A stretch of 64,000 bases of DNA from Bathymodiolus brooksi (lineage: Eukaryota; Mollusca; Bivalvia; Mytilida; Modiolidae). Shown here piece by piece: positions 20,672 to 35,600 of the stretch. The stretch lies in contig OY804585.1 of NCBI GenBank assembly GCA_963680875.1, forward strand, positions 26,802,186 to 26,866,185, written 5' to 3'. Each line of letters opens with the position of its first letter. Within the stretch, counting starts at the first letter, position 1. The position numbers and the translations under genes are program-made. The notes under the pieces are model-generated. The model did not search any database and was not told the DNA's origin. It saw only the letters and a program-made list of their open reading frames with translations.

Positions 20672-23600
20672 ATGATGATCTTAGAGTACTTTTGTTTCAA
20701 CCTAATGTCTACATTACAAAAATAGAGTTTTTCTTAAATAGTTCTAAATCGCATAGACTACAAAATTAATTGATAGAAAGACCATTAATGCTATGTATAA
20801 TTACAGTTTGATTGGTTGTTCCATATTTAACCTATATTAATGACGAGAGTAAATTTACAAATAATAATTAAGATTTTATGTATGTATAATTAGCTATGAC
20901 TAAAACATGTAATAGGGGATATTATGGGAAATGTCGAAACATTGTGCTTTGTAAGACTACAAATAACACCACGCAACAAGCTGTAGCTCGCCAACAGCTA
21001 CTACAAAGGCTCATAACGCGCAATGAGAGTGTAGTGTTATTTTCCTAACAGAGGACATCCATTTACCTTCAATGTGTATTTTGTATTTTGACCTTCTTTT
21101 ATTTATCTCGCACAGTAAACTGATGTACTTGTAGTAGGGTTCGTATCCCACCAGCTGGAGAAATGAGGCTCTATTTACATATTTCGGTGTTCCCGGAGTC
21201 GTAGCATACTTCAACATTAATCACAAAAAGAAATTAGACAGATGTTGGAAAACTATTTGTTTGATAACATTAGTATGTCGCAATGGACACTGTGTACACA
21301 CATGGAATGACAATGTGTAGTAGTTTCCACTATGGAATTTGATTGGTGAAATGCTAAGAAATATCAGTGTTCATATTCAAAATATGTGGAAATTCTAGAG
21401 AAAAAGAAAAGATTTTTGCTTCTGCATCCTAAAAATATTGGTGTACGAGAAATATGTAGATGTACAATCTTAATATCCCAGAGCCTCATAGGCCTCTCTC
21501 ATTTTCAAGAGTTTGAAGTGTGTCAGGGGTATCGTTCGTGTTGTTAAGATTGGGTATATTGTCATTCCTTTCTAAGCTCTGTTCAACCTTCTATGGATCC
21601 ATTTGGAATAAACAGGAATATATTCATTTTCAAATGTATGGAAAAAACAGATGGTTCTAATTTGAATTCATATTATAGCGAAATATATTTACATTGTAAA
21701 TATGAGATTTCCAAAATTGATATTATGCATTGAACAAAAATTAAATTTTAAGAAGATTTTGCTGCACCGGAAGTTTTGTTACTTGGAGACTACGCTGATA
21801 TATTTTGATCATTGGGAGAAACAATTGAGTCGTTTATGAAAATCCAGATTATGAAATTGCATGGGTCTATGGATATTTATGCACGCGCCGTCAATTTTCA
21901 AACACCAAACTGTTGCTAAGGACGCAGTCATTATTCCGGTATACCAAATACATCTTAAATAATATATATTTATTTCTTAATAAGAAAAATAAATGATAAT
22001 CTCTATTAGTTTCCAGTTTACTGTGATAATAATGCAAATAAACAATTACTCAGACAATCCAATCTCATTCAGAAATCAGGAGTCACAGACCCTCTGTCTC
22101 GATATAAACACCTATCCTCTGTTCCATTATAAACACTTATACTCTGTCTCATTATTAACACCCATCATCTGTCTTATTATCAACACCTATCTTCTGTCCC
22201 ACTATTAACACCTCTCACATATCCCATTATTAACACCTAACATCAGATGCTCCGGAAAGGTGAGCAGTTTATGCTCCACATGTAGCACCTGCCATGTTTT
22301 TCTTGTGACAAACCCGGTGATAAACCATGAATGAGTAAACGACCAGATTGTAATTACGACAAACGGAACATATTTGTGGTCATTTGTGACACTTATACTC
22401 CGTAACGGTTAACCAAGTGATAGTGGCGACCATAAAACTTTCGAAGTGATGACTTTTTCTTACCCTCTTAGCCACTAGGAACCCTTTGTTCAGTAGCTTC
22501 TTTGTTAGCAGCAACTCTCTGTCAAGGAAATCATGATAGGAACCACGAGCTCTGGAATATCGGAGCAACTGAGATATATATACTCCATATGCAGGTGCTG
22601 CTGGAATGTTGCTACAAATAAATGGAAAGTTCACAATGGGAAAATTGAAATAATATCTTTTGTCGTAAAGTTTCATTCTTAATCATCCCTGACTGTCAAT
22701 TTCGAGGTGCAGGTTAGGGCCTGAAGCAGACCAAGCTATATCTGCTGTGTCTTTTATTTCAAGTTCAATGAGATAGATACGATGATCAAAATCACCAAGC
22801 TTAGAATTATTTATCTATAAAATTGGGAAGTGCATGTAAAATGAGGTAATCGATTTTAATATTTGTTGCTTAGTAACTCTTATAACTACTCAGGGTTAAT
22901 ATAATTGGTACCTAGCGCCACCTATCAAGAAGTTGTTAGTTTTATTGGGGAGGAAAACCAGAATACATGCCGAAACAACATACTTTCCGCCATTAACTTA
23001 CAAATCTCATTATCACATAAAGTTGTATCGAGTACATATCGTCACATAAATGCCTATTACAAAATTATATTTAAAATAGAGCATAGAATATGATAAGTAT
23101 TGTTCTTTGTTTCTAGAAACGGATATTAAAAATGTGATTGCAAAAGTTAGTATTGTAACTATATACACACGCGGAAGTAAATTAGAATTGAAATCATCAA
23201 AGGGGGAAATGTATTTGTAAATAAATGTCTTTTGAATGTAGGAATAGAGAACACCCCTGAAGAAGATGATGATAGGATAGAAGTGGTAAAAGTTTCCACT
23301 TAATAAATCTATAGTTTCCATGAATTAGAATGTTCTTGACCTTTAAGGATTACATCGATATTCGTTTAAAACACGTTTTCTCCATCGCTAACAACTACAG
23401 AACAATAATTAGTTATTTTAACCCATTAAAACACACGAAGCCAAATTAGACAGAGGAATCCTTAGTTTTAAAGAAATTTTGATTTCTAGTGACTAGACAT
23501 AGGAATAAAATGAATTTTGTCGGAAGATATCAACACCTTGTTGAAAAGTATTCTGTCACTTATGCACAGATGATAAAAGATGGTATTGACAATTAGATTT

Positions 23601-26600
23601 AGCTTAAAGTTGACCAATGTTTCCCTATAACGTCCTCCGATAGCCTTGTGTCCTATTTAACATTGAAAACAGGGTTAAGGCAATCAGCTTTTTTTTTCTT
23701 TCTTTTTTTTTTTTTTTTTTTTTTTTATAAATTAGTATTATACATATGCCAATGTTGGCGGCGAAAACTATATATACAAAACACTCACCCAGTTTATATA
23801 CGAGAGTTTACATTTATATATCAAATTTAGTGCGCAAGACGCATTTCTGTAATAACTTTCAGCACGTACACTAAATATTGGAAAGCCAAATAATTGAAAA
23901 GTGTTTGGGAGCAATACACTAAAGAACCTCAATAGGATAGCCAACATCGGCTACGGTAACCAAGCCAGGAGAGTGTTCGAGTGGTCTCGGTTTTGCCCAT
24001 TGTTTCTACGAATATCTTATTGGAAATGGTGAAAAGCGCTGTCAAATATCATGGGTTTATATTTTAGAAGCTAAAACTTGTAAGAGCTGAGTTTTTTTAA
24101 GCAATCGTAGTCGTTTTATTGAATCGAGTATTATTGACCGTTCAATTAATGTGCTCGGAAGTGATGTAAATAATTATAATTAATATTAATTAAGTAAACA
24201 CATTTATTTAAATTGATGATTCTTTCTGGAATATTTATAAATATCAATTAACATTTGCATATTAGAACAATTTCAACCTACGTGTGAAACAGTTAATAGG
24301 ACAAAAACAACACGAACGGTTTTAATTTAATAAGATACGGAACTAAACACCTTCACAACCTTGAAAACCTTTTAAGACGTAAATGAATAATATATATATA
24401 TATACGTCTGAAAATTAAACCAAACAGTGTTAGAATTAGATTTTAGAGCTGTCAAATTTTTGTTCTTCCCTCGACGGGATTTGAACCCACACCATATATA
24501 TATTTCTTTTTTTATTACATGGAGTTTATGTTTAACAACATTAAAATCCACTGAAACATGATGATCAGAATTAAATACAGTGTATATGGCAAGTAGTGAA
24601 GATACATCAAATATACACGATAGTTATATTTAAAATCCTTCGCTGTCGTTCAAAGTTTGACATATTATTTGATGTTGTTGTGAGACCATTTAACTGAAAG
24701 TGGAAAATATTGTAATTATTTTATCGTAGTAAACAATATAATTCCTGTACTTGGTGAAAAGTATTATTTCGTGCAAAACTGTCACTTTAAGAGCAATTAA
24801 AAAAAATTGTTCAACACAAACATAAAATGCCAAAATACGCATGCATGAAAAGTAAAATAAAATATGGCATTACTAAATAAATTATTAAGAATATTGATTT
24901 TTCGCACCATTTTCAACAATATTAAAAGTTTTATCGAGGCAGTCGGTTATAATTCTGGAGGAAACGGCAGTACATGGATAAGAGGCAAAAAAAAACTTCC
25001 GACTACCGCACGTCAGGGTCTAACATTATAACGAACACATTGCCATTCTCAGCTTTCATGCATAGAGTATATTCGCGGCCACAACACTACGTAACACTTG
25101 CTGGACATTGAAAGTTAATACAATCCACAATGTCATTCCAAATTAGTTAACTTATAAACGGGAAACAGTAATACTTCCTTTAACATATTACCTTTAAAAA
25201 AAGAAACTATTAACTGGTTAAAGGGTAGTTTTAACTAATATTGGTATATTTAGCTTCACTGGTTAAACAGTAGTTATAACTGATATTGGTATATTTAGCT
25301 TCACTGGTTAAACAGTAGTTATAACTGATATTGGTATATTTAACTTCACTGGTTAAACAGTAGTTATAACTGATATTGGTACATTTAACTTCACTGGTTA
25401 AACAATAGCTATAACTGATATTGATACATTTAACTTCACTGGTTAAACAGTAGTTATAACTGATATTGGTATATTTAGCTTCACTTGTTAAACAGTAGTT
25501 ATAACTGATATTGCTACATTTAACTTCACTGGTTAAACAGTAGTGATAACTGATATTGGTACATTTAACTTCACTGGTTAAACAGTAGCTATAACTGATA
25601 TTGGTATATTTAACTTCACTGGTTAAACAGTAGCTATAACTGATATTGGTACATTTAACTTCACTGGTTAAACAGTAGCTATAACTGATATTGGTACATT
25701 TAACTTCACTGGTTAAACAGTAGTTATAACTGATATTGGTACATTTAACTTATATAGTTTTAAACAGTAGTTAATACAACAGTGTATTGGTACATATGAT
25801 GCTAATTTATTGAGTGAATTTTTAATTCGATAACAAGTACGAAGATTCGGATTAACACTTCCTGGAACATAGATCTACTCAAAACAAATTTCGTGACGTC
25901 AAATGAAATAGATATATACAATGTACAACATGCTTCGTATCAAGGGAAGGTATTTATTTATTTTTTTTTTTTTAGAAAAAAATGCTTTGGATAACGTTAT
26001 TTGGAAAGGACGACGAACCAGATCTGACTTCTCTTCAAAATAAGCCGTGATAATAAAGTGTTTTAAAATAAATATTCTAACTCTTGTGTTGTCCGAAAAA
26101 TATTTTCTGAACGAAACAAAAAAACATAACCCCCCATCAAGTTGAATGGTCGGTCCCTTATCGATACTGTTAAATACATTTGTGTAGCCTTAGAAGATCA
26201 TGATATTTTGTGATCTGTTTAAAGTCTTCCATAAAGTGTGGTATCATGTTCTAATGAATATAGTTAAAAGCCTATGGTATGTCTAGAAATGCATGCCGGT
26301 CATTTGAGACATATATATTAGTATCAGGTTTGAATCAATTAGTATAAAATAAGATTTTTTGTGCATATAATCATGGTATATTAAAAGGTGATGTTCTTAA
26401 AAAGATTTTTGGCATGCCCATTTCTACATTTTGATATATAAACAATGATTGTCAGTGATGTTTGCTGATGACATTTCTCTCTATAATAATAGTACAAATC
26501 TAAACATCTCGGCATTAACTCTTTTGGGGATTGTAAAATATAATTTTTTAGTTAAGTTGAAATTTGTCAAAAAATATATTTCAAATAAAGCACTAGTATC

Positions 26601-29600
26601 CACGTGACACAAATTCAAATTAACTCTTTACAGATAAAAGTTATTAAGTATATCTATGTTAATCATAAAGTATGTTTGTAGGATAATGCAGAACAAGACC
26701 GCCTTTTGTCTATCTAAAATTTGCATCTCAGATAATGAAATAATTAACAAAAATACCACACTGTCGGAACAATTCCAAAGACAAATAAAATATCAGAATA
26801 TTAGAAACAGGCACAATATAATACCCTAACACACAAATACATAACCGCTCACTTGTCTGGCTTGGTACAGGCACAATATAATACTCTAACACACAAATAC
26901 ATAACCTCTCACTTGTCTGGCTTGGTACAGGCACTTCCATAAAAAATGGCGAAGGTTAGATTTGTTTTATGGGCCTAAACTTCTACACGTGAGTAAAATA
27001 TCAACCATCACTTATAACCGGAAGAACTGCGTTATTATCAAGAATGTCATAATGGCAAAATTGAATTCGCCCCTTTTGTTCTTAAGTCTGGTAGAAAGTT
27101 GACCACTGAAGTCATATTTGAGGTAAATGTGAACACATGAGGCAGAGGAAGCTGTTTCTGTTATTTCCCTTTTCTAAAGTTCTTTGTGGTATGTTAATGG
27201 ATTCCTGATAGCGAAAAATGGATTTGTTAGAATTAAAATAATAACGTCACTTTTTTTTTTAATCTCAGTGATTGCCTTTCCAAATCTACAACCAATTCCT
27301 ATTAAAAATAAAAGTGAACTCCTCAATTTGAATCACTAAATTGATATAATGATAAATACAATGCATACTTGAATGTAGAAAGTTAATAGAAGAGTTCAAA
27401 GATACAAAATGGGTAATAAAAGTCCGTAAATCGAGGAAGAACCGACAACGATCTACAAAATACTACACAGAAAACTAAAGATCGAGCAACACGAACCCCA
27501 CTAAAACTCTGGAGATGAACTCATGTGATCCGGAAGAGTAAGCAGTTCCTTCACCACTAGTGGCACCTGTTGTGCTACCCTTGTTACCAACCCAGTGATA
27601 CGTCATGAATGAGGAAAGGCATGGGAAGTGCTTACGACAAGTGAACTATATCCATGGTCATTTGTGACACAGATATTCCGTAATGGATATTTTCTTTATC
27701 GTTCAATTTTTTTCAGATTGACAAAATGAAAAAGGTCAACTTGCAATATTTTGGAAAGCGTTTTATTTACGACAATGTGATTCTTTATATGTTAACACGA
27801 AGATTACAGCACCTGAGTTCAACCTCGGTTTTTAGTCGGAATCTCTGCTTATCAGAGTACTGTTTTGTAGATTATTGTTCGTACTTTAGTGCCTTATGAC
27901 GATTGTATTGTCTGTGCTTGTTCTGATTGTATTGTCTGTGCTTGTTCTGATTGTATTGTCTGTGCTTGTTCTGATTGTATTGTCTGTGCTTGTTCTGATT
28001 GTATTGTCTGTTCTTGTTCTGACCCCTTTTGCTATCTTCAAACCTTTCTTACAGAAATTGTGAAATCAAAACATCGTTAAATGAATTTTTTGAGTCCATA
28101 CCATACTTTACATATGATATTGTTGTATTTTGGTCTAAAGGAAAGACATATGACAGTATGACTAGCCTATCCGTTGTTCTCTTGTCGCACGTATTCATGA
28201 TAACGAAGTTCGACTGTCTATTCCATATTGTCGTAATTCACATGGACATTTCTTTAATTGAAATACATTATTTTTCTAATAACTGTGTTTTAAGATAAGC
28301 TTGATGTATACGCCAGAAAATTAAACCCAGCAGTGTTAGAATTAGATTTTTAAGCTGACATTGGTTTGTTCTCCCTCGACGGGATTCGAACTCACACCTT
28401 TGATACACTACATCACCAATCGCTTAGTCTTATGTCTAGCCCCCTAGACCACTTGGCCACATCAATTATATATACATAATTAGTTTCTTTTAGGAGATCA
28501 CGTATATTACATTGTAATTAAATAATGTCCAATTAGAACGAGGATACGTGTGTAAGGCTACTATATTCTTAAATCTCTTTTGCATGACACAAATACCGGG
28601 ACAAAGACAAACTTATACATATAATTATATAAATCTACAGAGAAGAACGTTTTTAATTAAGTTATTATTGCTAAATCTAAAGATGGATTTAGATGTTGAC
28701 TATGAAATAAAACATTTGCTTTATTTGTAATGAAAAATCAAATAAGCGAATCCTAGCTTTTTTATTCATATTGTTTAGTCGACAGAAGAAATAAACGTTA
28801 GAGAATATCGAAGGGACAATCCAAAATAGACATTCCAGAAAAACTTACAACATAGGCACACGGAAGGTGCAAACGACGATAACGAACAAAGCAAAAACAC
28901 AACACATTATGTGTTGTACACCACTATGCGGAAACAAACACAAATAAAGAAAAGTACGTAACCGACCCTTGCATAACGCCAATCTGATGTGTTTTAAAAA
29001 AACGAAATAATGGAGGTATATGATGTCATGTTTTAACACTTGTCCATGTTGTTTTATTTGTTGTTGTTATCAGAGTTGCATGCAGTACCAACGTATAGTA
29101 AAAGGACGATGAAAGCATAACAAAATTGACATAGAAATTCCATTGATAGAACAATGACTGTTAGGAACATAAATAATAATGGTAAACATGCCAGTTAGAG
29201 CTGTTAGGAACATAAATAATAATGGTAAACATGCCAGTTAGAGCTGTTAGGAACATAAATAATAATGGTAAAAACATGCCAGTTAGAGCTGTTAGGAACA
29301 TAAATAATAATGGTAAACATGCCAGTTAGAGCTGTTAGGAACATAAATAATAATGGTAAACATGCCAGTTAGGGCTGTTAGGAACATAAATAATAATGGT
29401 AAACATGCCAGTTAGAGCTGTTAGGAACATAAATAATAATGGTAAACATGCCAGTTAGAGCTGTTAGGAACATAAATAATAATGGTAAACATGCCAGTTA
29501 GAGCTGTTAGGAACATAAATAATAATGGTAAACATGCCAGTTAGAGCTGTTAGGAACATAAATAATAATGGTAAACATGCCAGTTAGAGCTGTTAGGAAC

Positions 29601-32600
29601 ATAAATAATAATGGTAAACATGCCAGTTAGAGCTGTTAGGAACATAAATAATAATGGTAAGCATGCCAGTTAGAGGGTACTATAACAATGAAAATAACCT
29701 TCTGAATGGAAAACACCAGTGTAAATAAAGAATACCAATTAGACGTAACGCTACCAAACATTGCAATGTGAACATACAAAGCCATGTATATAGACAAAAC
29801 AACACCAATGATATATACAATACAAATTGAAGGGAACAGTAACGTAATTCACTATATGAATAGACAACACACCACCTGTTAAATACCACCGCCATGATAT
29901 AACTGAAATATTGTTGAAAGTAGCGGTAAACAACATATCCACCCCATAACATACAAATTAAAGGGAACAGTACCAAAAATCCCAATCTAATAAACTAGAC
30001 ACCACTAATAATATAAGGAACGGTAAAAAAGTTAACAATCTCTGGAATATGTGTTATATACAGTTGATATTCTCCTTTAAATCCATTTATGTTTTCGTGC
30101 AAAAATCAGAAACATATTATATTTATAATGCAACAAGAAAATAAAGGAGGTTAACAATAGAGTGTTCTCTGTCGATTTAAGAGAAACCAAACACGAGACA
30201 TTTTGTTTTAAAACATGCGTTTATGTGTTTTACAGCATCGAATTGACAAAATCAATTGAAATAAGTAGGTGTAACAAAAACTTGATCCGTAATGAGATTA
30301 TAACATCTAGTGTTTGGTTTACAACCATTGAGACATGTTAAGAAGTAATGTAATTGTTGAATAGTATCACCTTGTGCCAATCCAATTCTGTAACATGTTA
30401 AATAACGACAGATCTTAGTGTCAAATCATTTAATTTTAACCGATTTATATTTAGGTTTAATTGTCAGATTGTTTCTGATCAACCAGAAGACGTAGATATT
30501 TACACTCATGTTACAAAGTCTATCAGATGATTTGTCAATACATATCAAGCGGGAAAGATGTGACAATAAACAGGGTTGTCACATGCTTAGTTAAAAATCA
30601 GACAAGTAAATTAAGTTTAGTTAAACATGCAAGTTAAATTTAATACAAGTAGCTTGAGATATCAACTGTAATAACATCTTTAAATGTGTAGGGGTATGCA
30701 CTGTTTGATGCGTAATAGGTATTTATTCATTGGAAGGTATCATTTTATTGCGTAAATTCAAAACTATACTTTCATGACCTTGTACTGATGACGGTTTCCA
30801 AGGCTCAACCCATTCAGGTTCCCAGCGCTCTCCCATGTGGAGGATATAAAGTAACCTGCCGATGAGGGTTGTCATGTTATCATCTGGAAAGTCTGACCAC
30901 GGATCATGGTTGTTTGTCTATTTGGCGAATGCCACGCTCCCTATATGTTAGAAATATTCTCCTGTAGATCTCGAAAAAGAGTGTAGGTTCAAATATACCC
31001 TCTACAAAAGGCTAACGATTTCGTAACTACACAGCTCTTCATATTTTTGTTCAGTTGTTGTCCCTTCCCTACTTCATTTCTGTATATAATTTTTAGATCA
31101 TGTTGAACTTGTTCTCGTCCAGCACATGCATGAAATACATGCAGCTGAATGTTAAACAGATAACAACTAATCAACCTAAGCATATGGACAGATCATTATC
31201 GTCTGGTAATTTCATATCCTACCCGGGACGGTCGTTGCCGTGATCGTATGGTAGTTGGACTTACAACTACTTTATGCAATCAGTTCTGATCACCACTAAA
31301 TGTGTGAGTTAGAATTCCACTTGTGGCGAGGTGTACTCGATACAACATTATGTGATTAATTTTTTCTGTGACTTGCGGCAGGTCGGTGGTTTTCTCTGGA
31401 TTATCTTACCGCCACGATATAACTGAAATATAGTTGAAAGTGGCGTTAAACATCATCTCAAATCATACCCCATATCCTCCCTATTCTGAGTCTAGATAGT
31501 TAGTAAGATAATTACTTCGATCGGTGAAGAAAAATTGTACAATTGAAATTTAAAATCACATTTATACTAGTTTCATAAATATCATAATATGGTTAAATAT
31601 TGTCCCGAGTAGTCTATTCCATGGCAGAGCTTGCCGATGCAATTTGATATACTGCAAGTGAAATATTCCTCTCTATTAGTGCAATAACCGTTTTAAAATA
31701 TCCATTCAAATATTTCAATTATTTTTCAGACTCTGGTTTTCTCCCATAACTTTAAAATTATTTGGTTTCAATCTTTTGACTATGAGTGTACCTGATGAAG
31801 GTTATTCCAGAAACGCATCGTGTGCACTAAATTAGATATCTACGTTTTTAATACTACCTCTGTTGACGGAATATTAGTTCCCGAGTGTATAGTATATATG
31901 ACAGGAACCACATGATATCTACATATTTGTTATTATCATACACAACAAATCGCACTTTTGTTTTATCAATTGGAAAGAAAAAACAGAATAAATATCGACA
32001 AATATTGCATTTCTATTTTTATAAAGAAATCAGTATGACATATTTAGTACGTTATTCTTTAAGAACAGAAATCACGTCTAAAGATATGATCACTATTCCC
32101 AGAAGAATGTATAATATTTTATTTTCACTTTTAGATTTCCCAACGGATGAACTTATCATATTTTTGCTAATGGTCATTTTAATTTCTAATTAAGTTTATT
32201 TTAAATGCAAAAGTTATAAAATCATGATAACAAATAAATAAAAGCACTGTAATTAAAACGTAGATATCAAATTTATTGAAATTTGTTTTGAAAATTTAGA
32301 AATTAAAAAAGGGGAATAAATATTTTTAGTTCCGTGTTGTGATGTCAGCTATGCATTCCCCTTACTCCCATGTGGTTTTATAGGGTTTTATAGGGTTTCA
32401 TGTTTTTTATGTTATTTATAATAAATAAAGGTAATAACAAAATTACCGAACTATTTATTTACATATACTGGTGTCCAACAGGATTTCCATATTACATGAT
32501 GTTCGTGTTATTTGTATCTATTTACACTCTATGCCCCTTTGGTATCTACTTACTGACATAACCAGAACAAGGAGATGTAATACCTTGTATACATTGTGCT

Positions 32601-35600
32601 AAAAGTTAATCTGTACATCGTTGTGCGCATATATTCTTTACTTGATGCTATTTAGGGTATTGCCTGATAATGTTTGTAGCCAACTGGATGCAGCTTTTCA
32701 TATCTTCAGTACCCTGTGTGAATCAACAACTGTTCAAAAGGTTCTAAGGTTTTAATACATATCGCGTGACAGTGTACAACTTTCTGTCTTCGATCCCAAA
32801 GATATGTTATCTTCAATATGTAAGAATGAAATATTGTAATTCTATAATCACGAAACTTGGCCTTTTTATTTTTGCTCCCCTAGTATATATTTGGTATAAC
32901 TGAATGCTCTTTGTCTTAATTCCACGTTTGATTACAATATCCCGTGCGTTTTTGTGAATAAATAAATATTCTTTCTGTATAATAACCAAGTTAAGATCCG
33001 TGATTATTGCCTGGAAGAAATAATACAAAAGATTAAATGACATGAGAAAATCGGTGCAGTGGGATAGTATCAATCTGACAAAAGAACACATAAACATCAT
33101 TGTTCATAAATGTATCATAATCTCTAAGGAGAAAGATATATTGACAATATTTGATAGAAATCAATGGAAAACATAAAGGAATCTATACACAGTATAAACT
33201 TTGTGTTTTCTTTTGCGTCACATAGTTAAACTGACCGTCTTATACATTGAAAAGGATGTATTTTTCTTTGTTCTTACTTGATGGCCAAGAGAGTGTCCCC
33301 AGTCAATCAGTATAACAGCTACTGAAGGACATCAAGGAATCACGACTGCTAGTTTAAAATGTTTTGCAGAAGTACATGGCCAATATAATGAAATGTAGAA
33401 GAATTCCATACGAGTGCCACTAGTAGAACAGGAACTGCTTACACTTCCGGACAATTTGAGGTTTCACCCGTGATATTTAGTGGGATTCATGTTGCTCAAT
33501 CTGTTGTTTTCTGTATAGTGCTTTGCAGTTCATAGTTGGTCCTTTGCCTTCTGATTACCCCTTTCGTATCTCCAAACTTTTCTTGTCTTGCTTCATAGAA
33601 CAAAGACACTAATAATGAAGAAGCTGCCAAACTAAACGGATATTGGTCACATGTTTCCACAAACCGTTGTGGATCATTTCCAGATTTTAGCACATGTCCA
33701 TCTTCAAGCAAGATTATTTTCTTTTCTCAGATGGTAGTCAGTCAAATACCAATATTCACGGACTCTGAATTCGGAATTATTAGAAATCACACATAAAGAA
33801 TTAAGGATAAAGCAAAAAGAGTCTTGACTCCATTGTCTTTCCATACATTTAATATTAATTTAATATTATGCATGTCAAAATATTATTATATTTTCATTCG
33901 TTGTATTATTTATCAAGGTATGTATATCATTATATTACTTTGCAACTTAAATACACAATTAATGTGTTTGAAGACAAAACATCTTTATTGAAGCTTTAGC
34001 AGTTTTAATCTTGTAGTGTGAGTCATGATATTCGTTACCATTATTACCCTGCGTAATAGTGACTGTTCACAGGGATAATCTCACAGGACTGTCAAGGCTG
34101 CAGATACTGGAGGGGTTGTCATGGAATAATACGGAAAACCTGAATGTGAATCATTTGTGTGTCGTGTTTAAAATGTGCCATGATCTTCGTACGTTAAAGA
34201 CCACCTTTTTGTAGAACGTTTTCCAGTTCCAGTGGAAGTCAAAAGTCTTTACCTTGGTACTCTCATTTCTACCTCAATTCTATGTAATATTTATATATAG
34301 GATTTTCATCTACATATACAATCTGGCCTATTACCACTAAAGTTGTGAATTTGATTGCCAGTCGTTAGATGTGTACTCCATGCAACATCATGTAGTGAAG
34401 AATACGTTAGTGGTAGCAGGTCGTAGTGAAGAATACGTTAGTGGTAGCGGGTTGATGGTATCTCTAGAGATTATAATTTCATTCATCAATAAAAGTGACT
34501 GTCACATCGTGTAAATAAACCGGGGGTGAACCCAGGTGCTCGAGAACGGTAAACAGTTCCTGTTTGGTTTTTTTATAGAACACCCCCTGTGTTGCTCATA
34601 GTCAAGTTCCGTAAAGGTTTCGTTGGTGATAGAGGAGATAAAAAAATCTATGTAAAAGGAAAAACATCGATTGCCATTTGAAAATAATGTATCTTTCGTG
34701 ATGAGGTAAGGATAGGAAAACCGGGACATTGACTGCCACTGGAATAGTATGGACAGTTTGGTAAGGTCGAAATAAAACTAACATTTTGTAGCGACTACAA
34801 TGCGTCTTCGCTAACTTTTCTGAAATCGCCAAAAGAGGTATTAAGCGTTCACGGAGCGCGGCACCTTCCAAACAAATTATCCACTTATGCACGACTGTCC
34901 GTATTGTAACCTGACATCCTAACGAACGGACACCCATATTTGCTGCCTGTTGATCCACTTGGCAGCTATGTGGATTGCGTGTAGTGAACCGTAACCAGTA
35001 TCCTAATATCATACTTGATTCAGAATCGCATGCCTACAAACGAATGTAACACTGACAATGCAGATTATGATAGGTTATCTAATGTAACTAGGGATCAATT
35101 GGTTGTAGGATTGATCAAATTAAAAAGACTAACATCAATCTAACATCAATTAAATATTAATAAATGTCAATAAAACACAATCAAACAGACCTCATTTACC
35201 TCAGTTCATTCATATCGATGTGAATCTATTATATTCAATTCATTCACTCATTAATACCTCTTTCTATAGGCAATCGTCGTAAAATCTTGTCATTGACTTA
35301 ATGGACAGTTTGACATCTAATGAACACAAACAATAACCAATGCTTTGATATACATATAGTAATGAATGGAATGACCTGATCCATTTAATTTTATTTTCGG
35401 TTGCCTTTGAAATCGAACAAAATTAATATGTATCATTTGTTTGTCGTGTTGTATATACATGTTAAATGGCTAAATATTTAAGAGGTGAACATTTTATTAT
35501 GTTACTTGCCATTGCGTCTTATTGGATGTAAATACTGTTTGTTCTATGTATGAGTGGAAGCAAATATGTTCTAGTTTTATATTGTTTAATATATCTGTAT

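Noticed and set aside
27690..27810. Extra exon of the peptide gene (acceptor TTTTTTTCAG then [14 protein letters not shown])
   Set aside because: It begins right beside a Penelope-like fragment, has no convincing donor, and the three-exon model already joins perfectly in frame.
27889..28080. Cys-rich repeat protein (Cys-Ile-Val-Cys repeats)
   Set aside because: It is the translation of a 24-bp minisatellite inside a Penelope-like tail; no signal, splice sites or conserved flanks.
31885..32193. 102-codon plus ORF as a gene
   Set aside because: AT-rich, low-information translation with no domain and no start or promoter context; expected by chance.
34602..35012. 136-codon minus-strand ORF as a gene
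   Set aside because: No recognisable domain, Cys/His pattern or splice context; part may come from an unknown repeat, but I could not support a call.
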